Assembly (NCBI RefSeq): GCF_030848805.1
Contig: NC_092361.1
Coordinates: forward strand, 14,559,444-14,623,443
Direction: 5' to 3'
Source of the DNA: Temnothorax longispinosus
Taxonomy: Eukaryota > Arthropoda > Insecta > Hymenoptera > Formicidae
DNA: 64,000 bases
Program-made: the position numbers and the translations under genes
The notes under the pieces: model-generated
Databases searched by the model: none
What the model was told of the DNA's origin: nothing
Seen by the model: the letters and a program-made list of their open reading frames with translations, nothing else
In this document: positions 22,443-36,480 of the stretch, in pieces
How positions within the stretch are numbered: the stretch's first letter is position 1
Layout: each line of letters opens with the position of its first letter

Positions 22443-23700
22443 TGGATGATCAAGATTTCTTTCAACCTAGAAAAATAAATTTTTGTTGCGTCGTGCGCAA
22501 TTCTGCGGTTTCCACGGGAGGATCGATCGTCCATCTTGGCGAGATATAGAGACGGCCCACGAATTCCAGGCTGTATTCCGTGCGAGATGAACGATGGCCG
22601 ATCTGGGCGGATGTCGTCCTAGGGAAGGTTGGTGAAGCTTTCAAAGGGATCGGCGAATGTTCGGCCGCGTCTTTCGGCGGGTCACGCTCGAAAGTGTTCG
22701 CCGGAAGTCCCGCTTTTCTGCATTCCTCCGCCAGCACCTACGGTCAGTGACACCAACGGCCACATTGAAATTCGTCTGCGACTCGTGTACTCTTTCTCTT
22801 TTTTTTTTCTGCTGTGCGTGGCTCGCCAACCGACAGAGTTTTTAAAGTACCTGGCTGAAAAATTGCCCGGTCAGGTGCTCGTACTTTTGCGGCCACAACC
22901 GTCGCGACAGGCCTTCGAGGAAGTTCGTTTCCTTGCTGAAATATTAACGAAATAATCATTATCATTTCATATATAACAATGAATCTATACGTCGTTGTTA
23001 TGAATATCATTAAACTATTATTATTTCTATGGCGGATGCATTACCGAATATTATCTGCGGCCACTTTGTTTTTAAAGACATCACCGCGTTTCAGAGAAAT
23101 TACCCTCTCGACCACCTTCTTACTTTCTTTATCTTGCTTTTCTTCAGACATTCGGACGGATATTTTTTCCGCACGGCGAGCTATGTCTTCGATATTGAAT
23201 CCAACCAAAGCGTATGCGCGGTTTGTTCGATATCTCGGATTGTTGCTATAGTTATCGCGCGCGGTAATATTGAAATTTCCGACCTGCATCTTCTGAAATA
23301 ACTTTGGAACTTTTCCATGGCTTTTATGAATTACGTCGTGAATGAAATCTTTGCGAAGAAAAGAATGAAGTGCCGCACGTCAAAAGTGTCGTTTTAAGAG
23401 GATCAATTTCGAATTTTCGAGTTATATCAAATATCGGCGCGACTTTTTATACGACTCCTGGGGACCGTAAATTTTCCAATTTTACCATATCCAACACCAT
23501 ATCGGATTATTCCGGAAGAATATCAAAATCGAAATAGATGGGAATTTCGCTTCGGTGAAGATCTCTCGTAAATCCGTTATTCGGTATAACATTTGTCGCG
23601 ATTGCGGTAATCTCGTGGTTACAAAGCCAGCAGAGATAGGGGGATGAACACTAGAGAATCTTCTTCTGTCGAAGTGGCCGGGAAATAATCAAGCGAACGA
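22443..23700. other. Non-coding mixed-composition DNA
   Basis: A GC-richer block (22490-22920) carries overlapping open frames on both strands without domains. A minus-strand frame at 23041-23289 (MQVGNFNITARDNY...) is Lys/Glu/Arg-rich near its end but has no family signature. No splice-consistent gene model could be built. Confidence 0.35.
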
Positions 23701-25411
23701 CGATAGCGTCTGTCTATCCGAGTTGGGGTACGTCTGCATCGACGGAGGTCGTCCCAAGTCGATGTTCGAGTGTATGAGAACGTACGACCGAAGGATATAC
23801 TGTGTGTAGAGCGTACATCGAGGTAGAGAGAAAGAGAGCGAGAGAGAAGAAGAGAGAGACGCGTTTGTTAACAGAGGAGGTAGAGAAAGAGAGGAAGAAA
23901 GACGAAGAGAGAGAGAATGGAGACGCTGCAGAGTGCAATGTACCCAGATTACGACTAATCTGCGCCCGAGACCGCTATTCGTAGTGCCTGTAACTTACAT
24001 CGCTTAAAACATCAACCCCTGACTTCGGTGCCATAGTCTGCGCCTTCATCGCCGTCTCTCGCCATTCTCTCCCTCTCCCCCCTTCTTTCGGGCTTTCGAT
24101 GTCGATCTATCCGTCTAGCCATCCGTCTTCCTTCGTCGTCGTAGCTTGCATCTCCATTCGATTTATACTCCTGGGAAAATCGCGCCATCCTTTATTCCTT
24201 CCTCTGTCCCGAAATTCGAAAGTTCATCGTCGTGCTAGCGTTCATCCACTTGCTAGCGCAGTAGTTATCTAAGTAGTTTGCTGCCGGAAACACTAAAACG
24301 AATTTTTATATGGAATCAGGATTGATCGCTAAGCTCAGAGAACGTAGCTGTGCGTTATATAATAGCCATTGTAAAAAAATACCTAAATAAATTCCAATTA
24401 AATAATTTTTAGTTTTCAAACATCTTTTTACATTATATGATTTTATATAATACAATTATATAAATGTTCTTGAACAAGGTATAAGCCTGTACAAGTAAAA
24501 TGATACATGTATGAGTGTCCAGACACCGTATCCGTTTTTCACAATTTATTATTTGTTTGTTTAAATCCGCAAAAATCATAGGGCGCGACGTGTCAAAATA
24601 CCGATAAACCTATGTCGATTTATCTGCTCGGATAAAATCTTGGAAAAACAACACACAGTACGTGGCCTACGAATGATTCATGATTATTTCGACTGCTAGA
24701 ATGAATTAGAATGCGAACGATACCGACGATTCTAAATTGAAGTTTACCGCGCCGCTTATTTAGCGAGAATCGATTGGAAATTTTGCTTTGCTTTTCCAGC
24801 CGCAGACGCATATTTCGTGCTTCGGACGGGGTTTGTTTTTATCTAGTGCCAGGATTAACAGAGCTTTCTCTAACTGCTATAGAACAGTCATATAAAAGTC
24901 TGGCTGTGGGAGGGATGACCGAATGGGAGATTGCATGCATGCATACCACCGACCTTGACGTAAATATATCTGCGCATCAGTATTAATAAATGCGATAACG
25001 TCTGCAGCTTGCCACGCCATTGTTCCATGAAATTACAAACATCCAGCAATCTCTCGGCAACAATTTCCCATTCTAATGAACGGCAACAACGCGCGTGAGC
25101 GTGAATTTTCAATGAAATAACCGTACAGACTTATGCGATATTCACGCCTCGTATTGTCGAATGCAATTATCTCCATTGCGTTTCAAAATTATATTTAAAA
25201 AAAAGCGATCTCGCGATTTAGACGTAAGATTTACGATAACGTCGGTGAACTTTCGATCCCAGTCACTCGAGCTGGTATCGGATGGCAGAAAAATGAAGGA
25301 ACATCAAGGCGGGAACGGGTGAAGAAGGAGGAACGAAGGGGGTACGTGGAAAAACTCGAGCAGAGGAGGTGCAAGCGCGATCTTAGCCGTCGTCAAAAGT
25401 GCGAAAGAGGC

Positions 25412-25494
25412 GGAGAGAAAGAGAGAGAGAGCGACGAAGAGAAAGGAAGGAGAGAAAGAGAGAGAGAGAGAGAGGGGGGGGGGAGAGAGAGAGT
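25412..25494. repeat. GA-rich microsatellite
   Basis: GA dinucleotides with an interrupting G run near 25475-25483. Confidence 0.85.
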
Positions 25495-25655
25495 TCGTGG
25501 GTGTAGAGACACGGCGGGGTGTGCTGTAAATTACAAGCGGAGCGCCAAACCGCTATGGTCTTCTCTCGGTGGCGCAGGGGTGTCTAGACGTATAGATAAT
25601 GCCGGGTTGGCTTGGTGCGGCAGGGTAGACGCAAGCTAGACGGTCCCCGGTTGAT

Positions 25656-25740
25656 CCAGTCAGCCGAACCAGCCAGCCAGCTACTACCCGAACCAGCCAG
25701 CCAGCCCGCCAGCCAACCAGCCAACCAGCCAGTCAGCCGG
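25656..25740. repeat. (CCAG/CCAA)n tetranucleotide repeat
   Basis: About 20 imperfect CCAG, CCAA or CCGA-type units in a row. Confidence 0.85.
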
Positions 25741-26553
25741 GTTGCGCTAGACACATCGACCATGTTCCGTTTCTCTTCGTTTCTCCCGTTTCCACTATCT
25801 AGCTATCTATCCGCGTCTCTTTCTCGCGTCCGCCACGATCTACACGGTGGTCTCAAATTAAACAGCTTTTAATTTACCCGGCGAACTCGGTAACGAATTC
25901 GCAGTCGATCTCTCCATGGTGAAAATTTGATTGATAAGTTTCACCGTCAAAGCTCAGCAGGTACATAAATTCTGTTCTTTTTAATACGGAAATAATCCTT
26001 CTATTATGATCTCAATTAAAAAGAATATTATTAAAATGATAATATTTGCAAGGAAACAATCGTATCATTTTCTTCACAAAATTATTTTTTACGCTTTTCT
26101 ATTTTTTATATTAATTATCAGTTTACATCGTTTTAAGTCCAACGTTTCCCATGGAACCTGAAAGGTCTTATCTTGTCGAGAATTAAATCTTTTAATAACT
26201 AAACTTTAAATTAACCAAAATTAAAAGAAAGCCTCGGCTACGAGGTAAAGAATACGCTTATAAAAATTGGTATGGTTTAAATTTGGAAGCACCCTGTATG
26301 TATGCGCACTGGCTGCGTTCTCGTCTTACTCGCCTATATATGCAACGCAACCGGATTTCCCATCGTTCTCGTCGCGCCAGCCGGCTCACGGAGGACGAGA
26401 GGGCCTCCTCACCTCTCTCATGCATTCGGCGCAGCCAGGAGATGCAAATCCCCAATAGCATCACCTGATATCCAAGATCCCATTGGCAGCAATCGTGACG
26501 TGGATGATGCACGAGATCGTCGCTCGACTGCCAACCCTTCCTATCGCCCCGTC

Positions 26554-26580
26554 ATCTCTCTCTCTCTCTCTCTTTCTCTC
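26554..26580. repeat. (TC)n microsatellite
   Basis: A TC dinucleotide run with one interruption. Confidence 0.85.
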
Positions 26581-29500
26581 TATTTCTCACCCCCGCCAAC
26601 AGTCACTCGTGTATGCACCGCGAACGCATAGAATTATTCCGTTTCTCCGCGTGCCAGGAATCTCTCTCTCCTTCGTCGCGTCCTAGAAAACACCCGACCC
26701 TTGAACGCGATTGCCGCACACTCCCGCGCTGACTGCGACAGCTGCAATCTCGGAAAAATAGGGAACTTAGACGTCGCTTATAACCCTCGCATTGCAAGAC
26801 GTCCCGGATTGTCCGGATTTTTATTAAGAGGACCTTTCAAAGTTTATTGCCAGAAAATAATGCTTTTCAATATTAAAAGAAATATTTTAATTTTTATGCT
26901 TAAAATCTAGCGATATTGTAATTTGCAATGTGCGATATCGAAAAGTATTATGACTCAAATCGATCCTCTGATGATAAAAATAAAAAAGTTGTTACTAACA
27001 AAATAAGTCACAAAACAGAATTTACTTGAAGTGAGTATCTCATATTTTCGGATCTCTGCTTTTTCTGAGATATCATTAAGGCATTCTTTGAGAAAGAGTT
27101 AGTAGTCTGTTAATTATATCGGAATTCTAAAAGTAGCATATGCTGATTTCATAGATAATATTGCGGTACAGAACTGTTCTTTTTCTTCTTCTATATAAAA
27201 GCCCGTTCTTCGGAGATCTGTCAATTATGCAAGATATAGGCATGTAGGCACACTTATCATGGCGATAGCATCGTGATCTTGAGTTCCTATATAGTACAGC
27301 GTTGCGACTTGGGACGTCCATATCGCATCAACAACGCAATTGCGCGCAATTTTACGTCACGTAAAGTTTCTCGTATGATGTATTTTTTCCGGGGAAAAAA
27401 AAAACAAATCTTTTTACAACTCACAGAAATACTTTGATCGTGGCGTAACTGCCGACTTAAAGGAAGACGGGCCCGGCGCATTAAGTTGGATCACGGCGGA
27501 GCTCGTACGTCGCCGAAGGTAACGCCGTCGTAATCGTTTTCCGTATTTTTTTCACGCTGTGGTCCTTCTCGCCACCGCCGCCGAGGACGCGGTTGTTTAT
27601 CAGAACGGGCTATAACGAGGGATTAAGAACACGAGATACGGCGACCAACGTCTGCATCCTCTCCTCTCATCTGTATCTCCCAAGCGCGGCGCCGGCGGTG
27701 GCACGGCAGCAGCCACCGTCCTTCGCTAACCGCGGTGGCGTTTTAATCGGCCGAGTCTTTCCGATACATAAATCCACGTTAAATAATACGGCAGTTAACA
27801 GCGCCATTAAGCCGTTCGAGATACCACCGCGAAACCGAGAACGCAAGCCGCCGCTCTCGCAAAGTCGGTATTTATTGATACCGCTGGAGCAGCCGACGTC
27901 ATTCGCGGACGACGGCGCGCAATGTCGCGACGCGCCACCGAGAAATATTGTATCGCTTTGCTAGCTCGCCCCATTCGCGCGACCAACGCGGGCAAATGCC
28001 TGCCTGCGCTTTGCGACCCCATCCTGACCGCCGCTTTCATTGCTCTCCTCGTAAATCGCTCAAAACAGAAAACATCCCTGAGTTAATCCGACGCGGCGCT
28101 ATACGCGTTGAGAAGTGGCGAAATGTTTTAAAGATTTCTACAACGGGGATAAAACTATCATCCTAATTACTTTTTCAAATTATATGTATAAGTCGAGGTA
28201 TAAGTACTACGTGGAAAAAATGTAGGAAAAAGTCTGTCAGGAAAATTACAAAAAATAAAATAGAATAATTTTTTTAATCAAAATTAGAAATGATATTTAT
28301 TATATGTATTGATATGATTAATGAGAAAGAAAAATTATTAAATATTTTAAAAACTTTTTCGATAAGCATCTTATCGCCTTTTTCATGCTATTTGACATAA
28401 ATAATTTGGATGGAAATAGATAATTATTAAAATTATACCGCGACAAATTTCATTGTTATAATAGTTTCGGGGATTATCAGGAATCAATTATTTGGAACGT
28501 CGGATTCTCACTAGAGTGTGACGATAACTCTCGCCAATTACTATCGATTTCTCTTGGGCGAATATTTTATAATGGCACCACCGTCGTTACGTTTTGTCAA
28601 CGTACGTCTTGGCGTTCATTCGGCGCCAAGACGAATAAAGATTCAAAACGGATACGACTCGTTAATCAAACTGACCCGAACTCTCGCGTTCTCGTTGGCA
28701 GGGGAGACAAGGGGAACGTCTTGTTTCCGGTGCCGCGATGTGATTTGTTTCTCAGTTCTTCATTCTTAAACGATCGTCAGAAACGATTTGAGTCGTTGAC
28801 TACGATAATCTCATCGTAATGCCGTTCCTCGACCGAGTCGGTCTCCGTTAATCATGAGACCGACGACGCGACGTGTCCCGCTCTTAATGACAAATCCTCT
28901 TTGATTATTTCTGTTGCGAAACGACGGAGATGTAATTCGGGGATATTCCGGAGGGTGGAAAGCAGTGTGGCAGAGTCGCTTTCTCGGAGTAACGCGGCCG
29001 ATTGTAAAGCCGCAGCCGTGCAGCAATAATCATAACTCGCAAGGACGCGTAGCCGTTGCTACATAGTACATCCCTTCCTCTCGCCCTTCCGTCGCGGTTT
29101 CTTCCTTTTTCGCGCTTTAACGAGCGACCGCGACAATCAACGCGGTGTCTGCACTCTGCACCGCCGCCGCCGTCGCACTCGCCCGCGTCGCCGGCTCTCG
29201 CGCGACCGCGCGATCCAATCTCATCCGCGTGCACGGCGAACTTTTTACAACTCTCCACTCCTCTCCCGTCCGCGAGGTCACGAGCCCCCGGGGCGCGGTG
29301 GGCACCCTCTCTTCTTCGCGAATTACGCGAAAACGCCGGTACTTATAGTTCTCCGGCAGACAGTTTTCTCGGCGCGACGCCGGCCGCGTTGAAATGACTC
29401 ACTATTTCCGTGCCTCGGCCGTGAAACAAGAAGTTAACGCCGCCCCTCATTTGCCTCCCTTTACAGCCGCCTTAGTCTAAGGGACGCGACAAGATCTTAT

Positions 29501-32500
29501 CTTGACTTCTGCCGGTTGCGTTTATGCACTCGTCTGGTGCTCCGAGAAAGACGACAGTGCTAACGACTCTTGTCGGCAAAAATTATATAAAGCGTGAGCC
29601 AATACATATCTGAAATATCCTAGGTTTTTATCGAGGTTTTCATTGTCTTGGCACTAAAAATATTGCGATAAATTACTAAACGATTAATTTACAATTTATA
29701 TTAAAAGTAACGCAATGTAAAGAAAAATTCTCTTAAAAAGCTTCTAAAATCGGTAATTTACTAATTTATAATAATATAAAATATTAATATAAATATAATA
29801 TAATAATATAACAATATAATATCATAATAATATAATAATATAAAAATATGTATATATATTTATAAAGTTATATAAATATTCTTTTAAGAAATAAAGAAAA
29901 ATGTATATTTTATGTCATTTGTTTAAAATTGAAAAAATTAAAAAAATTATTATTCTGACGTAAATCCCCCTCGTTATTTTGCTCGACATAAAAAAGAAGG
30001 TTGACATTACTCGTAATAAAGCCGAGAGTTTCCGAGGAGATAATTTAATGACTCATTATGGAACATGCGCACTTACGCCTGATAAGACAATTAGACACAA
30101 CAAAATCAGGCGATGTGTGCAAATAATTCACACTTCTTTCTCGACGCGCGTGTATTTAATTCGACGAAAACATCGCCTTATCACGCGTGACTTTTATCGC
30201 CCGACGCTTTCGCGTATGACGTTCGAGTCACACGGACTGCCCGTCTGTAAAAATCCACAGGAAATCGCGTGAGATCTTAAAATAGCAGAAAATAGCGGAA
30301 ATTTATTTCAACGGAAGATACTTAGATTTTTTTTATTACTATATTTTGCACACATGCGTGTCTGATGGAAGTAGACTCAGAGATTTGCTATGACTTTTTA
30401 TCTTACACACACATCTAATTGATAAATGCATACGAGACTTTGATAGAGAAGATGACATCATGGTATAACAGAGCGTATGTTTTATTTGCCAAGCGTATTG
30501 CTCAAGCATGCCTAGACTTTGCATTACGACATCCGCGCTCTTGAGAACTCGTCGCATCTTCAGACTTGTACACGAAAGATTGCGTGTGTCATTTGTGCAA
30601 CGTGCAAATCATACTGAGACTAATTATCGTGGTAAACCTCGTCGAAATAACTGTTATCGACAAAATAAAATCATCAAAAATGAAAATTACAAAGATGGTT
30701 TAATTTATATGTATTACGTAATTTTATTTTGTTTTAATTAATTTTTAAAACGATTACAATTCTTACGCCAAAAAGATCATAATTTTGTTCAGTGTATAAC
30801 ATATGTATAGTATATACTTTCAGTGTAGATATGTAAATTGTACTATCATGCATGAGAAAGTGTGAAAAAGAAACGCTTTATAAAGATGTTTATCATTGAA
30901 TTAATTTCAGATATTTACATTTCAATTTCTTTAGCATGATGTTCCTCAATCAGATAAAAGGATTAAGAATTGATATTTAGTAAAAAAATGCAATGGAACA
31001 GGCAGATCTTTTAGTTCGCGATTTCAAGATGCAACATAGGACGACCGTTTCGCCGTCGATTTTCGGACGGAAGTGCTTAAATCGCACTTTAATTCTATTC
31101 GTCGGAGCACAGCGCCTTGCGTACGTGGTGAAATTCCGAAAAAGGTAGATCAAAGCGACAGGGAGGCAACAGCGGGGGCTGTCCGCCGCAGACACGAGAC
31201 GCGAGAACCCATCGCCGAAAGGAAGACGAAACGACTCGAATAAAAGCTGAAATCCTCGGAACCACCCTACGAAATCGCCCTGCGCGCCGAGTATCACGTC
31301 CGCCACCCCGTATGATGCCCCCTCGTACCCTCGTATAACCCGTCCCCTCCCCCCTCGCCCTCCTCCTCTCCCCCGACCACCTTTCCCTCCCGTTCTCCTA
31401 GTGCAATTCACCCGCGCCAGACATCAGACGTCCTCGCAGTCGCAGCCACAACAGTTATAACCGTTGACGTTTTTGTCCCTCATTTCATCGTTGCTACATT
31501 CTCGCATTGTCTCGCACGCGGAGAGATCTCTTTTCTCTTCCTTCTTCTCTCGCTCCGTTTCGCGCGGTTCATCTGATTATCTGGCTACTTACAGCCTGTT
31601 TGGTCTTCAATTAATACTTTAGTCCGCCATTGTTCCCATGTCATTGAGAAACTCCATTAAATTTCTATCTTATTAAGTATGAACGTTTAATTCTCTGAAT
31701 ATTATTATGACTTTCGCGTATTTCTCAGCGGAATTGACACAGCGGACGAAGTTATATTTAGAGTGCCCCGATGGTCTCATCGATACTAAAATATTGCAAA
31801 GTTATTTCTGATTTATGTATTACAATAGTTTCCCATGTAAAATTGTACAGTGGATTATTTCTATGAAAACAATAAATTAAAATTAATTCAATCGTTTAAA
31901 AAAAATCTTAATTGATCAAGATTAATTGTTTCTATAGTTTAATTCTTTAATAACATTTAAGTTTTAATTAAAAATTCTTTGTTACCTATATAGTTATATG
32001 CAAGGTTTACAAAAAGGAAATTTCTTTTCTTTAACTTCAAAATAACGATACTATCTCTGATGGCCTGGGGAACGATAGGGAGTCGATCTAACACATATCA
32101 TATGCTGTTTCCCTTTCGTAGATGCAATCGCATCATATATATATTCGGCGATATATATATGTATATATATTCATCGCTAAGACTTGCAAGGTCGCCATCA
32201 AGGTGCCTGGTTCTCGAAAATGGATCGATGCGACCGTCTCGAAGAAAAGCGTTCGTTTATAATTCATGGGAATGGCGGAGTATAAAATCGTAAGAGATTA
32301 TATAGTCCACCTACTCCAAATAAATGAATAATACTAAAAGTATTCATTCTAACACGTAATAATACGTAAACAATTGAAAATATGAAATAATGTACCTGCA
32401 ATCTACATTTGGAGATTGCAAATTAATTAGAAGAATCTCCCGTATCTCAAAATTGAAAGATAGCTGAATAATTTACACCAAATTTCTTGAACGTCTTCGA

Positions 32501-33584
32501 TCGTCGGCTCATTCAACATCGCCGAAAGTGACTTCCCAATCCCCGAGCGAACTATACCGTCGAGACGTAACACGGGGATTCCCGATACCGGAGAAGGATT
32601 CACAGGGAGAAGACGGGACGGGACGGGACGAGACGAGCGCGAAGCTATACGTCGCGATGTAAGGCGTCTAGACGCCCCAGTGAGCGTGCCACTTGAAGAT
32701 GCCGTCTCGTCTGAGCAAGGATCGCGTTATATCCCGACGGAGGTAACGCGGGAATGTTCGATTTCGTATGCGAAAAGGAAGGGCAGGAGGGCGAGGGTGA
32801 GCCGGAACAATGGCGTAAACGGTATGTGCACGTATGCCCCGGTGCGATGCGATGCGGGGGAGGGAGGGGCGTCGCGACGCGACGCGTCGCATCGTGTCGG
32901 ATTACCGCGGACAGACAGACGGACGGCGGCGCTGCGGGAAATTACGTCGCACGCACGGAACGACCACGAAACCGTAACTCCTGTCCCCGTCCACCTCCCC
33001 GTCGTCCCTCCGGGGCATCAGGAGATCCTGATGTCCTCCTTCCTGCCCACTTGCGGACGTCGGTCAGCCACCTGTCCCCGCCATATCCTGCTCCAACAAC
33101 CGACCGTTCGCCACCTCGTGTTCACGCTTCCGGGAGGCCGACGATCACGCTTCCGGGAGAACATCGGCGAGACACACGGAGACGGTCATTCCGACTCCGT
33201 TTATTTTCGCGACGATGATTGTCGCTTGCGCGTACACATCATGATATTTCAAAACCAGCAAATGTCTTTTTAATTGCGCAAATATGCTTTTTTTTATCAA
33301 TTTGGAATCGAGCTTTTTCTAACAGGGATATGTCGAAGAAGTCGGTTATATATATTTATTGCTTTTTCAATTTTTTACGCATTGTTTTATTTTTATATTT
33401 TACCTAAATTTCGATTTAAAAATCTATTGGAATAGAATCTACTTGAAATTAACTGAAACATATGATCTCTTAATTACTAAAACTATAGATATATGTTCCA
33501 ACATTTTCAACGAAAAATCGACAAACAGACGAAAGAATTCAAGTTCAATATAGCTCAAAGAATATTGTTGAGTAGAGGAGGCTC

Positions 33585-33925
33585 CGTTGGAAATCCAATC
33601 AAGTAGGAAATAGGGCTAATTAAGAGCCATTCGCTGATATTGATGCGAAAAAATTTTTTCTTTATTCAGTCAATAGTTTGTTCGAACGTTTCGGTCTTAG
33701 TTTAGACCATCTTCAGCATCTAACAAATACACAATATAAATACACAAACATAAATTCGCAATTTGTCTGTTATTTCTACAGCAAGACACTTACATGATAA
33801 ATGTGTGGCAAATTAATTGACAAACGGAAATCATCCTACGAATGTCGAGGAATATATCTAAGTCTCCTCTGGGTACCCGCCACAAAGGATGGAGATAATG
33901 CCGACTCCTAAATAAATCTTATGTA
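33585..33925 (-). mobile_element. Retroelement fragment with hammerhead-like core (Penelope-type suspected)
   Basis: On the minus strand, 33716-33688 reads CTGAAGA, then a stem-loop GGTCT/AGACC, then GAAAC, followed by GTTCGAACAAAC. This is the CUGANGA-stem II-GAAA core of hammerhead ribozymes, found in the repeats of Penelope-like elements. A complete stem III and cleavage triplet are not evident. Upstream on the same strand a frame runs through HPLWRVPRGDLD to a stop near 33798, and could be a decayed coding end. Family assignment is inference. Confidence 0.35.
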
Positions 33926-36480
33926 AAATGTGTGGATATGATAATATATGTAGAGGAAACTTACCCTCCCCCATTCGCACGACAAACCGCTTTCAAAGAA
34001 TATTGTTTTCTGGATTATATTTTCTGAACATCCGCCATAAATCGGCAATCGATACAATAATCGATTGCAACAGGTTGCTCTTAAAGCCGAATACTTGAAA
34101 TATTACAGCAATTATCACGAGTACTTATAGCATTACGAATAATTGTGGCAACTACAGCAATCTCGCGTTACGAAGTAATATACGATTGTCATAACTGTAA
34201 TTTCGATTTGTCCGTGAAATGGGAATAGATCCAACGAAGGAACAGAATAACGGAGCAAAAACACTCACGAGACGAATTCATGCGTACTGATGATATCGGA
34301 GACGCAGGCGGCGAGATCTTCGTCGCCTTGATAGCCCTGTGTTCTTTTAAATCGTGCGTGCGAGCGACGCAGTAAAGTCGAATTACACATCAAAGAGAAT
34401 GAGTAATACTTGCAACGTCAGGAAATCCCGTTTTTATCTTCTACACGCGCGATCTTAATAGCAATATCTTCCTTTTGACTTTGTAACGCACGCCGGCGAG
34501 GCGACGGCGGCAGCCGAGTCGTCGCTATATGATTTGCATGTTATTAAACATTAATTCAACGCACATTAATCTAACTGCGACAGCCGTTTGCGATGAGCGA
34601 ACGAATTCTCAACCGGTTGTAGTAAAAGATGTCGAAGTCATTTTTATTTGTTTTCATGGCAAATAATCTTGCTTTTTTAGAAGAATCAGTTTTCTCAAAT
34701 ATCTTTTATTGGATCTGAAATACAATCTGTAAATATCCGATAGAAGAAAAATTTTTCTCTTGAAATGATCGTTAGATATTACAACGGTTTCGTTACAAAA
34801 CAAATACTTAATGATTTTATACGATTGTTGTACAATAACACATAAATAAGATTTTAAAAATTAACTTAAAATGCATATATAATATTTACCGCTTGTCCCT
34901 TTTAAAAATTAAAAAAAAAAAAACATTTTTTTCCTCGTTTTTTAAAATACATTTCCATTCAAATGATACTAAATCTTATAATATTATTTGCTAAATATGC
35001 GATATTTTAGCTGAAAGATACATATATTTGATATCCTGAGAGATTAAAATAATTTTAAAGCAAAAATGCATTTTTCTTTACGGAAGCACCGCCGGCGGAA
35101 AAACGCGAATGCTCAGCGCGACATTCTTATGAGAAAACTATGGAAATGACAGATGTCTCCTCATCTAAAATATCTTCGTCTCGACCTGGGCCGACCTAGC
35201 TCGGCTCGGTCCAAGTGCGAACTCTCTATCGTCACTTGATAAAAAACAGTTCGCCGCATCCCCGGTTTATGCCGATGCATTGGCGTAATGCTCCACAGAC
35301 TTCGATTGCATCAAAACAAGTTAACGCGATATCATCGTAAATGTGAAAAAGTTAATCTGCTTTAACAGTGTGCTTTTTCTATCATGTTCTCAATTTGTCA
35401 TCAAATATTCATTAAAAAGAGGCTTATATCGTATTAGTGTACTGCAAATATTATATATTATTTAATTATATATTAAAATCATATAGATATCAGATGTATC
35501 GATGAACGATATCGATAGAGAGATCGAAGCATTGAGGGAAAATGCATTTGTAAAAAAAATATTCGCAGCTAAGGCTATTTTTCATCGCGCGATTTTATAA
35601 TGTCGTTCGAGACTTCGAACTCTGAAGTATCCACGACGTATCGCAGCAGTCACCTGGACAGGCGACCGATGCACACCGGTCGTGCCTCGCATTTGTGCCT
35701 CGCATATCTAATCGGAACACGTGCGTTGGCGAAGGTCGGTGCAGGTGTGAGCGCGACGACGATTCCGGGAGGTCGCTTCTCGACGTCGTCGTTGCACACG
35801 CTCGCGTCGATTTCCATCGAAATGTCGTCGAACGCGTCTCGTGTATCCCGGTGCGCGTCGACGCCATTGTAGAAATTATCCCCTGCGACCCCCTGGACCG
35901 TCTGAGCGGTGTCTAGCCAGCGCCCCCTACCTCGAACCGGCTGAGCTCTCGCCCCCGCTGAGCCCTCTCTCTCACTCGGTCACCCTGTCCTCCCCCTCGT
36001 CGCCCGCCCTCCCGTCTCCCGCTGTCTTCGTCGAGCACGTTCGTACCCGCGTTTCCCCTCGCTCTCTATCTCGTGGGGCCCCATGAAACCCAACCAACCA
36101 ACCAACCAACCCGACCAACCACCCGCCCACCCACTTTGCCTAACCCGTCGCCGTCGCCACCGTCCCCCCACCGTCCCCCTTCGGTACCCACAATCTCTCT
36201 CTCCGCGCCGACCTTCTCTCCTCGGTCGTGCGGGGGTGCGGGGGTGCAGTCTAGCCAGCGACTATAGTTCCCGCGGTACGGCGGCGTTATATTATATACC
36301 GGGCGGCCAGATGCACCGCACCGAACAGCTCGCGCGAACTATATTCGCTGAAAACCCATCGATGGAATGGAGATGCCGTCGTCGACGTCGCCGGTGAAAC
36401 GCGGAGAAACCCGCTTTCTTTCCCGCACTTGCTCTAAGTGCATCCGCGATTCTCCCTAGAGTAGTCTAGAGCATTGTACG
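33926..36480. other. Non-coding DNA leading into a GC/CpG-rich island
   Basis: AT-rich to about 35060, then GC-rich at 35600-36420. The island includes GTCTAGCCAGCG at 35911-35922, running into a CTCF-like core CCAGCGCCCCCTACC (35917-35931). GTCTAGCCAGCG recurs at 36249-36260. A (CCAA)n run lies at 36089-36119. Open frames are low complexity. No gene is recognised. Confidence 0.4.

Larger units (their letters stand above)
23701..33584. other. Gene-poor region with alternating AT-rich DNA and GC/CpG-rich islands
   Basis: GC/CpG-rich patches occur at about 23700-24260 (with a GA tract 23824-23925), 25290-25810, 26290-26780, 27440-28060, 28840-29520, 31010-31580 and 32500-33220. Between them lie AT-rich stretches such as 29690-29970. 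Open frames in the islands are Arg/Pro/Ser-rich and overlap on both strands, typical of CpG-rich non-coding DNA. GTCTAGAC palindromes lie at 25582-25589 and 32666-32673. The islands may be promoters, enhancers or untranslated exons of a gene outside the window. Confidence 0.45.

Noticed and set aside
32680..33273. 197-codon and 154-codon plus-strand frames in a GC-rich island
   Set aside because: Arg/Pro/His-rich, overlapping each other in different frames; composition explains the lack of stops.
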